A DNA stretch of 48,937 bases from Entrophospora sp. SA101 (taxonomy: Eukaryota; Glomeromycota; Glomeromycetes; Entrophosporales; Entrophosporaceae), in assembly GCA_958430865.1 (NCBI GenBank), contig CAUDNR010004118.1:1-48937 (forward strand), given 5' to 3'. Of this stretch, positions 35,793-48,937 are shown piece by piece. The notes beneath the pieces are model-generated. The model did not search any database, was not told the origin of the DNA, and saw only the letters and a list, made by a program, of their open reading frames with translations. The number at the start of each line of letters is the position of its first letter. Position 1 is the stretch's first letter. Position numbers and translations under genes: made by a program.

Positions 35793-36610
35793 CTATCAGT
35801 ATCAGGAAGTTCATTTGGATCAAAAATTTTAAATGAAGAAAATAGTTCAGAATCAGGGAATCTATTATTAATAGCCTTTATCATTGCTAGTGAGTAATCT
35901 TTAACAAATGAAGGTATTATCAAAATATTTAATATTGTGCATACATATTTACATTTTTTTAATCAGGACTATTAGAAAGTCAATAAACTTTGGTGAAAAA
36001 TAATTAAATAGACCGAGTAATCCTACTATGAACAAGTATCCAACATCTTTAATAAAAAATTTCTTTTCTGTCTTTCAGTCTCCATATAATTATCGATTTG
36101 CATTTTTCTTTTGACTAAAAACAATCATGATGATAAATGTAATTTGATCCCTGTAATTCACTTTGTCTGGTTTTGTTGCAGCATGCCCCATATAAAGAAC
36201 CAAATTGTCAAAAGTAATCCAAAGATAAAAAAGAACATCTATTAAAAAGATATTGTCCTGATGTACTCAAATACATTACATTTCCTCGCATTTATGAACA
36301 AAAATCATGTTTTCAAAACTGGAATGATTAATTTTTGTATTTATTACGGCAGCCAATTACGGACCATTTTACTTGACTCAAAAAAAATTTTTCTTTTTTT
36401 CCCAATCATACGTATAAACGTATAGTTAAACAATATGATTGTCAAAGCTCCCGAATTAGCAAAAGAAGTTAAAAAGTGAGAGGAATTCATTAAATTGTTG
36501 AATTAATATAATATAGTAAATACTAAACCTTTTTTAGATATTGGAAAAAACGATATGACTTGTTTTCTTTATATGATGAGGGAATTATAATGGATGAAGG
36601 TTCAGAAAAG
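35793..36610 (+). repeat. third copy of 6731-7548, diverged
   Basis: Direct repeat at offset 29062 with differences at 36068 and 36602 (and 35795 next to the gap). The last 10 bases (36601-36610) overlap the start of the right arm; cagaaaag (36603-36610) is common to both. It includes the start of the hAT fragment and TGS1 exons 1-2. Confidence 0.93.
36435..36610 (+). pseudogene. TGS1, truncated two-exon copy
   Basis: Start codon at 36435, exon 1, exon 2 (36538-36599) and the first bases of intron 2, then an abrupt switch into inverted DNA from 10496. The Met-binding and catalytic domain is absent (the SAM motif lies in exon 3 of the complete gene). No function is expected. Confidence 0.9.
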
Positions 36611-36684
36611 GTAGACTTTGCAGATTTATCAATTGCTCTGGTTGTTGAATTGTTGTTATTAAATGCCGCTGTTGTAAAAGTCAT
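36601..36684 (-). pseudogene. first 28 codons of the membrane and coiled-coil gene, inverted fragment
   Basis: Reverse of 10413-10496, truncated by the junction with the third copy of 6731-7548. It shows that the right arm is the derived copy at this end. Confidence 0.9.
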
Positions 36685-37052
36685 GTTAATAATGCTATTA
36701 TTATTACTATTACTGCCAATGTTACTAATAGAATTAGTATATGTAATTTTTTTTTTTTTTTTAAATTCTTTGAAAAAAATTTGCTATTTTTGCGAAAAAC
36801 CCTCATATATTAGCAGATCTTGACTCAATATATTATTATTTTGACTTAATTTGGAATAAACAGGTTTCCTTTTATTTTGAAAATATCAGATAAAAATTCT
36901 TTCACTTCGCCATTGAAAACATAAAACATTGAAAAATAATCTGATTAATTGTATCTGGATAACTAAGATATCAACATAATTAAACTATAAAAGTTTTCTG
37001 GCTGAGCAAGTGTTTTAGAGTTCTGAATTGGAACCAGGTCCAGAAAAGGTGA

Positions 37053-37483
37053 TTGCAAGCTTTATCACGAAGCCGAAATGTGAAAGTGGTAAGTATCAAC
37101 ACATTTATGGTTATGGAATGTGATACAGTAAACAAGAGGTTTATTCGACCATGGATAGGTCATAAAAGAATGGGAATGTCTGGTATATTATTCATGATGT
37201 TGCTAACTTGTGCTTTTTGTGGCAACCGGTTATTACTTCATTCCTTAACTATTTACACATATTAAATGTCTCTATGAAAAAGCCAGGTATTTTCTTTTTT
37301 GTTGATATCAATTCTCACAGAACAAATGGCATTTCAACCTTTGACCTTCTAGCATCATTGCTCCGAGAAATTTATCTTCAAGATCATCAGAAACCTAAAT
37401 CAAGGCTTAGAACATTCAAAGACTTCATCTTCAGTGTTCTTAGTAAGATGTTATTGAAACAAAGCCAAAGTATTGGTAGATAG
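37053..37483 (+). pseudogene. unrecognised protein-like relic, right-arm copy
   Basis: Identical to 9614-10044, reverse strand: frames 37053-37265 and 37208-37483 with GIFFFVDINSHRTNGISTFD. See the left-arm entry for what little can be said of its identity. Confidence 0.35.
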
Positions 37484-38180
37484 TCTACTTTTGAACATGT
37501 ATGGCAAATGACATTTTATCTTTGCAACAACAAACATTTATGTTTCCATATCAGTTGGCTATTGGATTTTTATGTAGGTGATTGATTTAAAATTCATAAT
37601 GGAGGAAACATCAACAAAGGCTTCAAAAAGATGGCTTTATTCTTCAAGTTGTGAGGGAATGAATGATTGTTGATATTTGAATAGTAGATAATATTTTATT
37701 CATGTCCTTTGTTCTGAAAACTTTATTGGTGTTTTTGATGGAGCTTGGTAAAATCTCCAATTGTTAGGCAGCAAAGAAAAATCACTTGGCTTTGATATAT
37801 CTAAATTTTCAGATGATTAAAGTATTAAAGCTTGGCAAATATGCTTTTTAGCAGTAAAAAGTAACCCATATTTGTATTTAAAAAATAAAAAATCCAATTT
37901 TCAAAAATATGATTAACTTTAAATTTGTTTTAATGTCTTTGAGAATGAGTAAAAAAATATATCCTTCTAACAAAAAAATACATGGATTTAATTCTTGCTA
38001 ATAATATTTGAAAAAAAAATTATTAATTTATATTCAATAATGAACGAAAATTAACATATATTACACACATATGGAGGTGCGGATATTGACATAATGAAGA
38101 TAACATTAATTGATCAATCAATACCTCTGTAATTATATTAATAATATTATGTTCACTTTGCCTATCTTACATAAATATAT

Positions 38181-38237
38181 TATTACATTTTTCAAAATTA
38201 ATTTCCTCTGAGGAAATTAATTTTGAAAAATGTAATA
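38181..38237. repeat. 57-bp palindrome, right-arm copy
   Basis: Mirror of 8860-8916, with both 28-bp arms intact. Confidence 0.95.
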
Positions 38238-38470
38238 CTATTGTGTATTGATAATTGATACCTAAAATTAATGTGGTTTTTTTTTTTACAATAAATTAAT
38301 AATGAATCCAGAACCCTTGTATAACCTTTACTGGTTACTTTAATTTAATTAAATAAATAAATTACATTACCAGGTTTTTTCTTATTTTGATTCCTACATG
38401 AAATCCATTTATCTTAATATCATATAAATAGAGTTGAATATTTTTTCTCATTCTTCTTAATGCCTTCATA

Positions 38471-39724
<1,254 letters not shown>

Positions 39725-40235
39725 ATTGTTTAACTATACGTTTATACGTATGATTGGGAAAAAAAGAAAAATTTTTTTTGAGTCAAGTAAAATGGTCCGT
39801 AATTGGCTGCCGTAATAAATACAAAAATTAATCATTCCAGTTTTGAAAACATGATTTTTGTTCATAAATGCGAGGAAATGTAATGTATTTGAGTACATCA
39901 GGACAATATCTTTTTAATAGATGTTCTTTTTTATCTTTGGATTACTTTTGACAATTTGGTTCTTTATATGGGGCATGCTGCAACAAAACCAGACAAAGTG
40001 AATTACAGGGATCAAATTACATTTATCATCATGATTGTTTTTAGTCAAAAGAAAAATGCAAATCGATAATTATATGGAGACTGAAAGACAAAAAAGAAAT
40101 TTTTTATTAAAGATGTTGGATACTTGTTCATAGTAGGATTACTCGGTCTATTTAATTATTTTTCACCAAAGTTTATTGACTTTCTAATAGTCCTGATTAA
40201 AAAAATGTAAATATGTATGCACAATATTAAATATT

Positions 40236-40820
40236 TTGATAATACCTTCATTTGTTAAAGATTACTCACTAGCAATGATAAAGGCTATTAATAATAGATT
40301 CCCTGATTCTGAACTATTTTCTTCATTTAAAATTTTTGATCCAAATGAACTTCCTGATACTGAGAGTGATTTAGATCTGTATGGTCAGAAAGAGATAGAG
40401 TTTTTGGATAAGTTTTATGGAGATAGTAAATTGATGTATGATGAATATTATGAAATAATTGAAAAAGGGAAATTAATAGAAGAATGGAACACTCTGAAAG
40501 TTTATCTAAAATCTTACAAAAATATGCAAGTGAATTTTGTTGAATCGTGGAAATATATTTTAGATATAGATGATAATTTTTTTTTCAATTATCCAAATTC
40601 AATGATTACAGTTAAAATAATACTTTTTATACCTTTTCCTAATGCACATGTAAAAAGAATATTCTCAGAAATGAAGTTGATAAAAAATGAGTTGAGAAAC
40701 CAAATGCATACAAATACATTGAACAACCATTTAATGATTTTATTAAATGGGCCAGACACCCAAGATTTTGATTTTAGAAAAGCATATGAACATTGGATAA
40801 ATAAAAAAGAGAGAAAATAG
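40236..40820 (+). pseudogene. hAT transposase C-terminal fragment, right-arm copy
   Basis: Identical 194-codon frame to 6277-6861, with the NAHVKRIFSEMK dimerisation motif. Confidence 0.8.
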
Positions 40821-41219
40821 TTTTTATTAATTTTAAAGCTTAATTTTTTTAATTAAAATCATTAAAATAAATTTTTTTTTTTTTAATTTTATGCCAATAT
40901 ATTAATTTTATCAAATAAATTTACATTTAAAAAATTATTTTTTGTGATCAGATGTGCGCATTTTTTATGTAACACAAACCCCCGCACTCAATTTCAGACA
41001 CGCCTGACTGTAATAACGGTTCACTTTCTCGTATTATTAATGATAGTGAGGTAAACGTGATCAAATACAAAGTAAAATTTTTTTGAAAGATGCTTTATTT
41101 TATTATTTTATTTTTTTTGAGGTTACGCAAATATCTTCTAACTTTCTAAATGTCTATTTAAACTAGATCAATTTTTTACATACATTTACTCTGTTTACAG
41201 CAATTAACAAACATTTTTC

Positions 41220-43737
41220 TTAATTTTTCTTAGTATTTTTCTTCTTGTCACTTGATTTTTTTTTGGAGATTACAGAAGGTAAAATACGAGGATCGTAAAA
41301 ATATGTAAACTTTTTCGGTGAATCAATCAGTGGATCTGCATCATCCATCTTTGCCTTGCGCATAGTTTCCACAGTTTGATTCATTCGCAACTATTTGATT
41401 AAGTGAAAAATGACTATAAGATCAGCATAAATAATTAGTATACACTACAAAAAGAATGTTTCACTTACAATCATTTTCAGAATTTTATTCATGCAACAAA
41501 TCAGCTCGTTTGTCGCAAACTCTGTAGGATATATCATACTTTAAATCTAGAGGTATATACCGTAGAAGTTAATAAGAAGAAATCTTGCATATTAATGTGA
41601 TGATATTGGATTTCACAAACCTTGGTAGAGATATAAAGTTGGTTATCAACCAATCTAGTTACATACGTATCTATATGATTGTCTGAGTAAATAAAATAAA
41701 TTTTAGGTATCAAGATTATTTATGTATTTTCTTTCTATTTGAATTTATAACATACCAGAGATTACAAAGGCTATAAAATCCATCTCAAAAATTTTTTCCT
41801 TTTTTGAGGTGGGGAGATTGTCATACGTATAATAGATTTCATATATATTTTCCCGAAGGCTCTTGTTTGTGTCAAGATCATATTTAACTATATCTTGTAT
41901 TAAACCATCCTTTGCAATCTCTACATTTCCTATTAAGAAAATATTATATTATAAGAATGAAAGGTTTGATTATGTTGAGCTACTTAACATCGGCTATACT
42001 CACCAGGCTCGACTTTGAGAATGTCATCACGAAAGTAAATATCTGGTTGTTTTGCACGTAAATTTGCATCAACTTCATGTAATGCAAACAATGAACTTTC
42101 AGAAGATGAACCAGCTCGAAGAGTACGAAAATATTGAAGGGCCAAACGATCAATGAGAGAATAGTAAATTGATGCCGATTTATGACTTCGCTATTTATCT
42201 TAATTAAAGGATTTTTTATCTTTGAAGATAATTCTATATAATCTAACCTAATATATGGTGTAACAAATTACTAATTATTAATAATCTATATCGGCTAGAT
42301 TAATATAATAATATAACTAACTATAAATCAATTAATTCAATTTTAAATTTGCTTACCAATTATCAACAGTTGATAAGATCCATTTCTTTTGATAAAAGTA
42401 TGGATCGTTAAGATCTAATTTTTGTTGCATTGATAATTGCATTTTTCTCAATGATAGTACCGTATGATTTTTCATTAATTTTTTAAGCATTAATTTTAAT
42501 TCTATTGGCAGTCCCACAGCACCATGAGAGTAACAAATTTCCACCAACTCCTCAAAGTCTTCTAATTTCATATATCCATTTAAAAGCCAACCATTGCTTT
42601 TATCAAGAATTAGATGATTCCCACTCCAGAAACTATTGTGAGGTATATGATCCAGAAGATCTTTTACAATTGTTCCGCTTTTGAGTATAAAGCACAATCT
42701 CGAAGAGTAAGATGATTGTGCGATTGAATATTCTTTTAATAACTGCAGTGATGAGAATGGTGTTGGACTAGATGGTACGTGTAAATCACTATATTCATCA
42801 CCTTGATTTTACTCATTCTTGTGATACTCCATCTTTTGGCAATTACCCTTTGTTTGCTCCAAAACGTGGTCTTTAAAGTGACGTATTTTTCTTTTGGAAC
42901 TGTTGATTTCCTCAATCAGGGATGTTTCAATATTTGTCTGAAAATTAGGGAGACTAATAAGATTATTGAAGCACTAAGTAATAAGGATCCAATCTTGAAT
43001 TACCTTGGTTTGCAGTTCGCTTAATGTTAAATGTATTTGAGACTCTGCTATATCTTTGCTTCTTTCCCAAATAATCTTGTTAATCTGTGATGATTCATTC
43101 TTTTATGGTTGATAAAAAAATTAGAGAATAGAGAGAACTGATGAATGATACATGGCATTTTTTATGGACATCGGTCAGTAGGGATATACACGTAAAAGAA
43201 TCACATATAATAAGTGAAGCTATCACGCTTCTCCTCCCCATCGGGTTAAGAAAGCATCAAAACCCTCCTCGAAAGCATCGAGGGGCGTAGTGACATGCAA
43301 CCTTGCCTGACGTCTCATTTAAAGATGAAAATTTCAATTAAATGTCACCTTTGAGACTTAAAGAAAAAATCAACTGTAACTAATTGCAACCAATTGCACA
43401 CGAACTGACCTTAAAATTAAGTTGTTTCTTCAACAAGTATGCCTTATCCGCTATTCTTTTATCAGATGCTCTGGCGAGAATCGCCAATTCGTTGCCCAAC
43501 GCAGAATGTGCTAGATCCTGTCTTCTATATAGACTCGGGTTTTTCTGAATCCAAAATATATCGAATGATTCAACTGACCAGTTTTGGAAACTCGTACCTG
43601 TCCAATATTCTACAAATCGGAAGTTGATAAATATCCCAAAATGTGCAAGCAATTATAGGTGAAAAAAAAACCTCACCTTCATGATAAAGATTAGGCGGAA
43701 GAACCACATCATTTTTTGCTGAATTAGATTTCGTCAT
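41220..43737 (-). CDS. spliced gene of unknown function, right-arm copy
   Basis: Mirror of 3360-5877, same exons, intact. The start is at 43737 and the stop at 41220. The MCB-like box is at 43766-43771. Confidence 0.6.
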
Positions 43738-44028
43738 TTTTTTTAAGATAAAAGGTTAAAAAAAAACGCGTTAATTAAAAAAAATATATGGGATTTGGAC
43801 TTTTGGACAAGGAAAATCGACCCCTCAGCTATTTTTTTTTTTTGAGTAATCATTGATCAAAATTCAACCAATAAAATTTGTTACTATTTTTAGATTTTTT
43901 TTTGTGCGCAAAAATTTTCAAAAAAAAATTTTATCATCATCGTAATAATATTTAATAAAAATTTTTTTTAAACAAATTTTATATCTTTTTCTTTTTTATT
44001 AAATTGATATGGAAGTACTTTAGAAAAT

Positions 44029-45777
44029 TTGCCTTTAGATTCAAATATAAGACCAACATATGATTTGATAGAATTAGGCTTAGAAGATTATGAAGAAAAT
44101 GAATTAATTCTTGATACCATACATAATTTAATGATATTTTTTCAAGAAAATAAGTGTAATTGTAAAACCACAAAAATAGATTTAAGGACTTGTTATGAGA
44201 AAGTAAATTTTAAGCAATTTTTTGAAAGACATCTTCAACTGTGTGCATTAGAAAAAAATGAACTAGAATTATTTGTAAAAGCTCAATTAATGTCCTTTGA
44301 AACAACCAGTGAAAAGTCAGTTATACATATACATAGATATAATTTTAATTATAATTTACCTTTATGTCAGCCAGTATATATAAAATTATGTGGGATTACT
44401 GAATATATGCTTAAAACCTTGCAAGATGATTTGCAGACTAATGGATTATCAGAGAGACTTCATAAAAACATTGGACATGTGCCTAAAATTGAATCCTGTG
44501 CTCAAGTTGATTTAGAAGTTGGATTAATGGTTAAACAATTTTTGTTGCAATATGGAGACATATTTGGATTATCATCACCAATGCATCATTTTGATGATTC
44601 TGATGCCTTTATATATCTTCCAATAGGGAAAACATATACTTCAGTATATAATTAATTTAAACCCCATTTTTATGTTGAGCATGATGAAAATATACAAATA
44701 ATTTCCAATAGAACTTTTCAAAGATTATGGCATGAATAAGTCCCAATTATTAAATTTCAATCTCCAGCAAGTGATCTTTGTGACAATTGTGAGATTTTTA
44801 AAGCAAAAATGATAGTTGCAAAATCTGATATGAAGATTATGAAAAAATAAAAAAGGAATATGGAGAACACCATAAACTTGCATATCATGAACGTATGCAT
44901 TATAATAATAATATAGAAAAAAGTAAAACTGATTCATCATTTCTACATATCTGTTATGATTGAGCTCAGAATGTTGGCATCCCATATTCGCCTCAACAAG
45001 TTGGATCAATTTATTTTAAAACACCATTTGCTGTAAATATTTTTGGTGTTTGTAAAACAGGAGAAGAAAATTGTCAACTAAATTACATAATTGCTGAAAA
45101 TGAGTTTCCTTTTGGGGTGCTAATACAACATTAAACATGGCATTTAATTCTCTTAAAGAATTTTCCATAGATGATGTAAAAATTTTACAAATAACTTGTG
45201 ATAACTGCACTGCACAAAATAAGAATAACTAAACTCTTTGGTTTTGGTCATGGTTGATGATGTTTGGTTGGTTTGATGAAATTATAATTAATTTTATGAT
45301 TCCTGGACACACCAAGTTCATCTGTGACTCATTTTTTGGCAAAATTAAAAAATTATACAGAAACCAATCTGTAAACATTGTTGGTGATATTGAAAATATT
45401 GTTATTAATTCATCTAAAGGTAATGAAGCAATTAGATGTAATAGTGAATTAGATTGGGTATGGCATGATTTTAACTCATTTTTAATTTTGTTTTAAAAAA
45501 GATGATATTGGAAAAGTTTATGCTTCAAAAGAATCAAATGGAATTGAAAATTCTTTTTTACTTTTAAAAAATAATTTTGACTTTATTGATCATTCAGAGG
45601 TTCTTCCAGTGGCATCATTATCAGAAAAAAGAAAAGAATACTTGTATTCAAAAATTTGTCAGCATGTTAGTGAACCATATAAAGATGTTTATTGTTCAGA
45701 ATCATATAAATAAAGATCTCGATTTTGGTCCTGAGACCCCAGAGGTTGATTTTCCTAGTCCAACTCCCATATAGAAT
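44029..45777 (+). pseudogene. decayed large DDE-type transposase, right-arm copy
   Basis: Mirror of 1320-3068, with the same broken frames (44029-44655, then 45254-45496 and 45577-45774 in this orientation). The arm boundary 45777 follows the last trace of the protein (VSEPYKDVYCSESYK and stop at about 45711) by some 65 bp. Confidence 0.65.
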
Positions 45778-46673
45778 TAGAACTTCAAGAATTACAAAAG
45801 CAACAACAAACTGAATTATTTAAACAGCAAATGATGCAAAAATTGAGATTGGAAGAGGAACAAAAGCAACAACAACAACAACAACAAAATAACTTAAAAT
45901 TACAATTGCTACAACAGCAGCAGCAGCAAGAGCAAGAAAGGCAAAAACAATTACAATTACAGCAGCAGCAAGAGCAAGAAAGGCAAAAACAATTACAATT
46001 GCAGCAGCAGCAACCAGTAACAAATAAATTTGATAAGAATGCAATATTATCATTATATAATAACAATAATATAAATAATATAAATAATGGATTGAATTTA
46101 ACATCAAATCAATTCGGAATTAATAATCATCAATCTATGCTACTAAATAACAACCAAGGTCAAGTGTTACAAATGGGTGGTGGTAGTGATGGTTTATTGG
46201 TTGGAAAAGGAAGTGATTATAACATTGTGGCTACAACAGGAAATAATAATTTATTTGCTTCAACCATTTTTAACAATAATAATAATGGTGTTGGTGGATT
46301 TACCAACAATAATAATTTTTTTGGGCTTAATACTAATAGTAACAATTTTAATAATATTAATAATAATAATATGAATATTTTTGGAACGAATTCAATAAAT
46401 CAACAAAATTATTCAACAACATCATCATCTTCTATTATTGGAATGTCGAATTCATTGAATGTTTCTAATAATAACATTCAATCAATGCTACAACAACAAC
46501 CATCTTCATCATCATCATCATCATTAGGGATTTTTGGAAATCTCCAACAACAACAACAACAACAGCAGCAGCAGCAGCAACAGCAACAACAACAACAACA
46601 ACAACAACAACAAAATAATAGTAATAGTAATTATTCATATAAAATGAGTCAACAATCATGGACAGGATTTTAA
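45778..46673 (+). CDS. Q/N-rich C-terminal part of a gene, possibly ArfGAP-type; 5' end missing
   Basis: The frame is open from the breakpoint (LELQELQKQQQTELFKQQMM, from 45777) to the stop at 46671-46673, about 298 residues. It contains a coiled Gln/Glu stretch with two exact 14-residue repeats (45918-46001), the motif NKFDKNAILSLYNN, a long Asn-rich tail with NNFFGLNTN and IFGTN repeats, and a 23-Gln run (46545-46613), ending QQSWTGF. The motif around KNAILSLY resembles the segment that follows the zinc-finger ArfGAP domain in SMAP/Age2-type proteins, so a membrane-traffic GTPase-activating protein is plausible but unproven. No initiation region or catalytic domain is present, because the upstream sequence is the inverted arm. 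Confidence 0.6.
45918..46015 (+). repeat. 42-bp tandem repeat in coding sequence
   Basis: Units 45918-45959 and 45960-46001 (cagcagcagcaagagcaaga and so on) differ only at the last base, plus a 14-bp stub. They encode QQQQEQERQKQLQL twice. Confidence 0.95.
46545..46613 (+). repeat. 23-codon polyglutamine (caa/cag)n tract
   Basis: Mixed CAA and CAG codons in frame near the C-terminus of the Q/N-rich gene. It is likely length-variable between strains or nuclei. Confidence 0.95.
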
Positions 46674-46933
46674 TCTTTTAAATAGGATAACATTTAAAAT
46701 GTTATCAATTGATAATATTTTTAATTTTTAATTAATATATTTTATTTATTATTATATAATAGAGTATATAAAATAGATTGTAATTATATTGTAATAATCC
46801 TTTTATTATTTATTTTGAGGAGAGGATGAAGAAATATATATTAATTAATATCATTAATAAATTATTATCAAATAATCTATCATTATTATTTATCATTACT
46901 TGGATAAATAATTGAATAAACTGTATTCATTTA

Positions 46934-47964
46934 TTAGTCACTTGCATCACTTGCTGTTCCATCATCATCATCATCATCATCTTGAGCAATATCTGCACCC
47001 TTTTATAATAATTTTTAATGAATGATTTATAGGATGAGAAATTATCTCTTTCTTTTCTCTTTAATTCAATCACCTATATAATATATCTATTAAGAAATAT
47101 CATACCATTTGTAAAGCCAAAGTAGCTTGTTGAAGCAGATTTTTTAATTCTTGATTATCAAGGTCAACTAATTGTTTAGGAGTTTGTTTATTTTTATTCA
47201 AAATCCTTTTTAAGGAAGTGAAGAACGATGTAAGTATGGAATTGAAATAGATGTTATTATTTTGTTATTATTGTTATTATTATTATTATGAAAATTTACC
47301 TTGGATCAGCACCGTAATCAATTAATAATTTCACTAAATAATAAAAACATAAATATAAATAGTTTTTCTTACAAATTATAAATTCTAAAAATATGCTTGT
47401 ATGATAATGATGATGATTTACCAATTTCATATGATACTGAAGGATCATCTTTATATTCTACAGCTTGATGTAAAGGTGTATTTCCCTCTAATCGATTCTT
47501 TTGATCAATTTTAATTCCTGGTTGATTTAAAAGTTTTTCTATGACACTTAATGAGCCAAACTTTGAACTGTATAAATTATTACCAAAATAGATGAATAAA
47601 TATTGTGCGTGTGTATGAGAAAAATGAAATAATAATAATAATCATTATTATTGAAGTATACTCAACGCACGCATAATGAAGTGCCGTGTTTCCTATACCA
47701 TCACTATAATTAATATCGTATGTACTAGATTCAGAAAATATCTCATCCAAAATCTCTTCAGAATCTTGTTTAGCTGCAACTAAAAGTAATTCATCTATTT
47801 ATATTATATATAGTAAATACGTCGAATATAGATAATGAATGAATAAAGAAATTACTCAAAAAAATAATTAGCTAACTAATAATGATTTTATTTTTTGTTC
47901 GTGATTACTATTAAAAACAAAAAAAAAACTAACTATTTGATGCTCCTTCTTCATCGCCAGACAT
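46934..47964 (-). CDS. ankyrin-repeat protein, six exons
   Basis: Exons 47964-47934, 47794-47662, 47567-47422, 47333-47300, 47205-47106 and 46999-46934 all have GT-AG introns, and together encode 169 residues with no break. After an acidic start (MSGDEEGASNNELLLVAAKQ) come two clear ankyrin repeats: GIGNTALHYACVDSKFGSLS to EKLLNQPG, and EGNTPLHQAVEYK to VKLLIDYGADPR. A third partial repeat (NKNKQTPKQLVDL) follows. It ends in an Asp-run and TASDASD. The size and layout resemble small fungal ankyrin proteins such as Yar1, which chaperones ribosomal protein Rps3; that assignment is an inference from architecture only. Confidence 0.85.
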
Positions 47965-48214
47965 TTTTTAAATTATTTTATTATTATTTGAGAACAATCA
48001 ATTTTTTGCAAAATCTGCACAAATTCAGGTTTTACCAAAATTAGAGGATTTTAGGAAAATCAAGACTTATATGGGACGTGTAACATTGATCATTACATAA
48101 ATTTCCAATTTTACTGTATTTTTAAAAGAAATATGTATAGGAGATATTCCAAAAAAAAGGAGGAGATAAAATTACATCAAATATGTTACTGACCTCCAAA
48201 ATACTCTTATTGAA

Positions 48215-48489
48215 GTTTAGCACCAAACCATACTTATTTATCAATTTTCTTCTGGCAACCTGAAAACTTTTATCATCACTATGTACCTATCATTCCTTGT
48301 ATCATTGACAATTGTAATGGGAAGACTAGATCAGAAGGTAGACACACAATTAATTATGGTACAAATAAAAATGTTTTGCTACATAGTTGGAGTTATACCT
48401 GTGATTTTTGTAAAATTAACTTTTATTCTTATGATGAAAAGGCTGTTGAGAAAATTACCAGAACATGGTATGGTATGTTTATGAAATAA
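48215..48489 (+). pseudogene. Cys-motif fragment of an unassigned, probably repetitive family
   Basis: The frame is open from about 48215 to the stop at 48487-48489 with no Met until its end. It reads FFWQPENFYHHYVPIIPCII, DNCNGKTRSEGRHTINYGTN, KNVLLHSWSYTCDFCKINFY, then SYDEKAVEK. The C-x2-C and earlier C-x6-C spacing suggest a zinc ribbon. The style is of repeated transposon-like families in arbuscular-mycorrhizal genomes, a weak recollection. A shorter ATG-started frame at 48281 lies in another frame and is a shadow. Confidence 0.4.
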
Positions 48490-48937
48490 CTTTATATATA
48501 TTATTAATTTAATAATTATTTTTGACATCATGTATTATATTGATTGTTCAATTATAAAAATGTGTGATTGGAATAATCAAAATTATTTTTGAACTTTTAA
48601 AGATTAAGGCTCCGAATGAATCGATTCAAGTCGAATTTGAGAGTAATTCATCATATTAAATTTATATTTTTAATTTGATAATTTAAATTTATATTACACA
48701 GTGCATTTAATGAATACTAATGGATTGAGGAATAAGAATGGTTTAATGATAATGAAATTCTTTTTGATATGATATTTATTCGAATTTTTAATAATAACAG
48801 ATTTCTTGATATTAATATTAATATTAATGGTTGTGTGACCTATATTATTATTTAATTATTTTTAACATTAAGTTAAGTTTGGATGGAAGGTCTGTGTTCA
48901 GTTCGTTATGAAAAAACTTGTCAATCTTGACCAAAGA
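48490..48937. other. AT-rich end of window
   Basis: No open frame or motif can be supported. Confidence 0.5.

Noticed and set aside
45711..45830. Fusion of the transposase tail to the Q/N-rich protein
   Set aside because: The Q/N frame meets stops at 45732, 45747 and 45756 in the arm, so only about six codons would come from the arm.
45785..46107. Cys-rich and Ala/Val-rich antisense frames
   Set aside because: Antisense readings of CAG/CAA repeats; the cysteines reflect repeat codons, not a metal-binding protein.

Overview
The window is AT-rich eukaryotic nuclear DNA. Its genes carry short GT-AG introns and have fungal hallmarks: a long-form HIS1, a compact TGS1, remnants of ILV6 and ERG12, two complex I subunits, and mariner, hAT and large DDE-type transposase relics. 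The best fit is a repeat-rich fungus, and the transposase styles suggest an arbuscular-mycorrhizal type (Glomeromycotina). That lineage is an inference. I see no rRNA, tRNA or CRISPR.

Layout. 1-1319: a frameshifted mariner transposase. 1320-10496: the left arm of a 9,177-bp inverted duplication. It holds a decayed transposase (-), an unrecognised spliced gene (+), a hAT fragment (-), an intact 8-exon TGS1 (+) and a 57-bp palindrome. 10413-11911: a two-exon gene for a fungal membrane and coiled-coil protein, which straddles the arm end. 12503-14787: intact HIS1 (-) and a divergent WBP2-like GRAM/PPxY gene (+). 14998-30735: a pseudogene belt with broken guanine deaminase, NDUFV2, ILV6 and ERG12, one intact short membrane-protein gene (24655-25099), a hAT-like MITE, a 128-bp tandem duplication and several minisatellites. 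31740-32143: a small intact complex I B15/NDUFB4-like gene. 32144-35782: fragments and AT-rich DNA up to a 10-N gap. 35793-36610: a third, slightly diverged copy of 6731-7548, spliced directly to the right arm (36601-45777). 45778-46673: a 5'-truncated Q/N-rich gene, possibly an ArfGAP. 46934-47964: an intact six-exon ankyrin gene. 48215-48489: a Cys-motif fragment of unknown family.

The main story is structural. Two complex rearrangements share one signature, in which a forward-copied segment abuts an inverted copy and an 8-10 bp microhomology lies at a junction. One is the 9.2-kb arm pair. The other is a 1,818-bp insertion (19995-21812) in an NDUFV2 pseudogene. This looks like template switching, but for the large pair a scaffold misassembly or duplicated haplotype is equally possible because it lies beside a gap. 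The genes do not form an operon or pathway. HIS1 and WBP2-like share a divergent promoter, and the others are independent housekeeping genes. I found no convincing new multi-gene system.
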